A stretch of 64,000 bases of DNA. Origin: Schlesneria sp. (GTDB lineage Bacteria; Planctomycetota; Planctomycetia; Planctomycetales; Planctomycetaceae). Positions 63,695-64,000 of the stretch are shown one piece after another. Location of the stretch: positions 1 to 64,000 of the forward strand of contig JAQGHU010000026.1 in NCBI GenBank assembly GCA_028291515.1. Direction: 5' to 3'. Positions within the stretch are counted from its first letter, which is position 1; the number at the start of each line of letters is the position of its first letter. The notes below the pieces were generated by a model. That model saw nothing but the letters and a program-made list of their open reading frames with translations, searched no databases and was not told where the DNA came from. Position numbers and translations under genes: made by a program.

Positions 63695-64000
63695 TTAGGA
63701 TGCCATTGGCAACTGTTCGGTCTGCAGGTTGTGAGCGGACTCGCTCAGTTCAGGCTCTTCGCCCCATCGATTTGCACGCACGAAGGTGCCTAGATCGTTG
63801 ACGCGAGTCCCGTGACGCCGCATCTCGGCCAACGCCGCACGAGCCACCATCTGCCGAAGATAAAACGGCTGGTTGATGACATAGTGGTGGATGATGTGCG
63901 TCTCACCGAAATTGAAGCAAAATAGCTGCATCGGAAAAACGAGCCAGCTATTCAAAATCTGATTCTGGAAGAAAACTTCACGTTCTGGAATATCACCGTA
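63695..64000 (-). CDS. Fatty acid desaturase-like protein, C-terminal part (truncated by window)
   Basis: Last 101 residues of a gene that starts to the right of the window. It reads FFQNQILNSWLVFPMQLF, then FNFGETHIIHHYVINQPFY with an HxxHH histidine box typical of membrane desaturases/hydroxylases, then a cytosolic C-terminal tail (RQMVARAALAEMRRHG...). The di-iron HxxHH box near the C-terminus fits the acyl-lipid desaturase group. No further domain is visible; membrane segments would be upstream, outside the window. Confidence 0.85.
   Translation of the reverse strand, partial: YGDIPEREVFFQNQILNSWLVFPMQLFCFNFGETHIIHHYVINQPFYLRQMVARAALAEMRRHGTRVNDLGTFVRANRWGEEPELSESAHNLQTEQLPMAS

Overview
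The window comes from a planctomycete, most likely of the Planctomycetaceae (Schlesneria- or Gimesia-like); the exact genus is inference. The evidence is the set of lineage-typical families: a PVC-type cytochrome with dehydrogenase, HEAT and CxxCH parts (21984-25433), a DUF1501 Tat protein (39380-40729), a three-propeller WD40 protein (29380-32391), an AroD/AroE-like fusion (5481-6938), MfnB (51715-52611), a neutral-ceramidase-like Tat protein (55687-57105), an NPYRAP tail on a membrane protein, and a paralogous FHGWRR membrane family. Base composition looks even and moderately GC-rich. No prophage, complete insertion sequence or CRISPR array was seen.

Layout. 1-9.1 kb: end of rpoC with a strong terminator, a polytopic membrane protein, an M20 peptidase, a Tat protein, small conserved proteins, the AroDE-like gene overlapping a PfkB kinase, and an unusual ferredoxin. 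9.2-15.6 kb: a Rep/PcrA-type helicase, then a gene-poor accessory stretch with a 20-bp tandem repeat, a REPIN-like inverted element, two tandem 44-residue membrane-peptide genes each with its own promoter, two FHGWRR-type proteins, a VOC protein, a two-gene cassette with a flanking 21-bp direct repeat, and tRNA-Val(GAC). 15.7-20.8 kb (minus): a possible operon of a small membrane protein, an enlarged oligopeptide-binding lipoprotein, its permease, another membrane protein and acpS. 21-28.1 kb (plus): an SGNH-like protein, the PVC cytochrome, an FHGWRR protein, a zinc-ribbon membrane protein and an amidohydrolase-CBM9 fusion. 28.2-41.4 kb: small proteins, the WD40 protein, an Fpg/Nei glycosylase, a second REPIN-like element, an aldo/keto reductase/ABC ATPase/large membrane protein operon, an esterase, DUF1501 and UspA. 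41.5-49.1 kb: an APC-USP transporter, a TadE-TadE-TadG pilus-type operon, a cyclase-fold protein carrying a haem motif and an EEP-family hydrolase. 49.2-54.4 kb (plus): comEC, mfnB, an enoyl-CoA hydratase-like gene and a phosphotransacylase. 54.4-63.4 kb: an FHA protein, a ceramidase-like protein and a five-gene two-component cluster (one kinase lacks the phospho-accepting His). The right edge holds a decayed third REPIN-like copy and the C-terminus of a desaturase.

The most notable observation is the pair of 44-codon genes at 12296-12430 and 12550-12684. They sit in exact 254-bp register, share a TTGCGT-N17-TAATCT promoter, and have kept their protein sequence mainly through synonymous changes while their leaders diverged. 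Other points worth following are two enzyme-like proteins whose active-site residues are missing (AroDE-like, SGNH-like), the His-less kinase, and the REPIN-like family with a conserved internal core.
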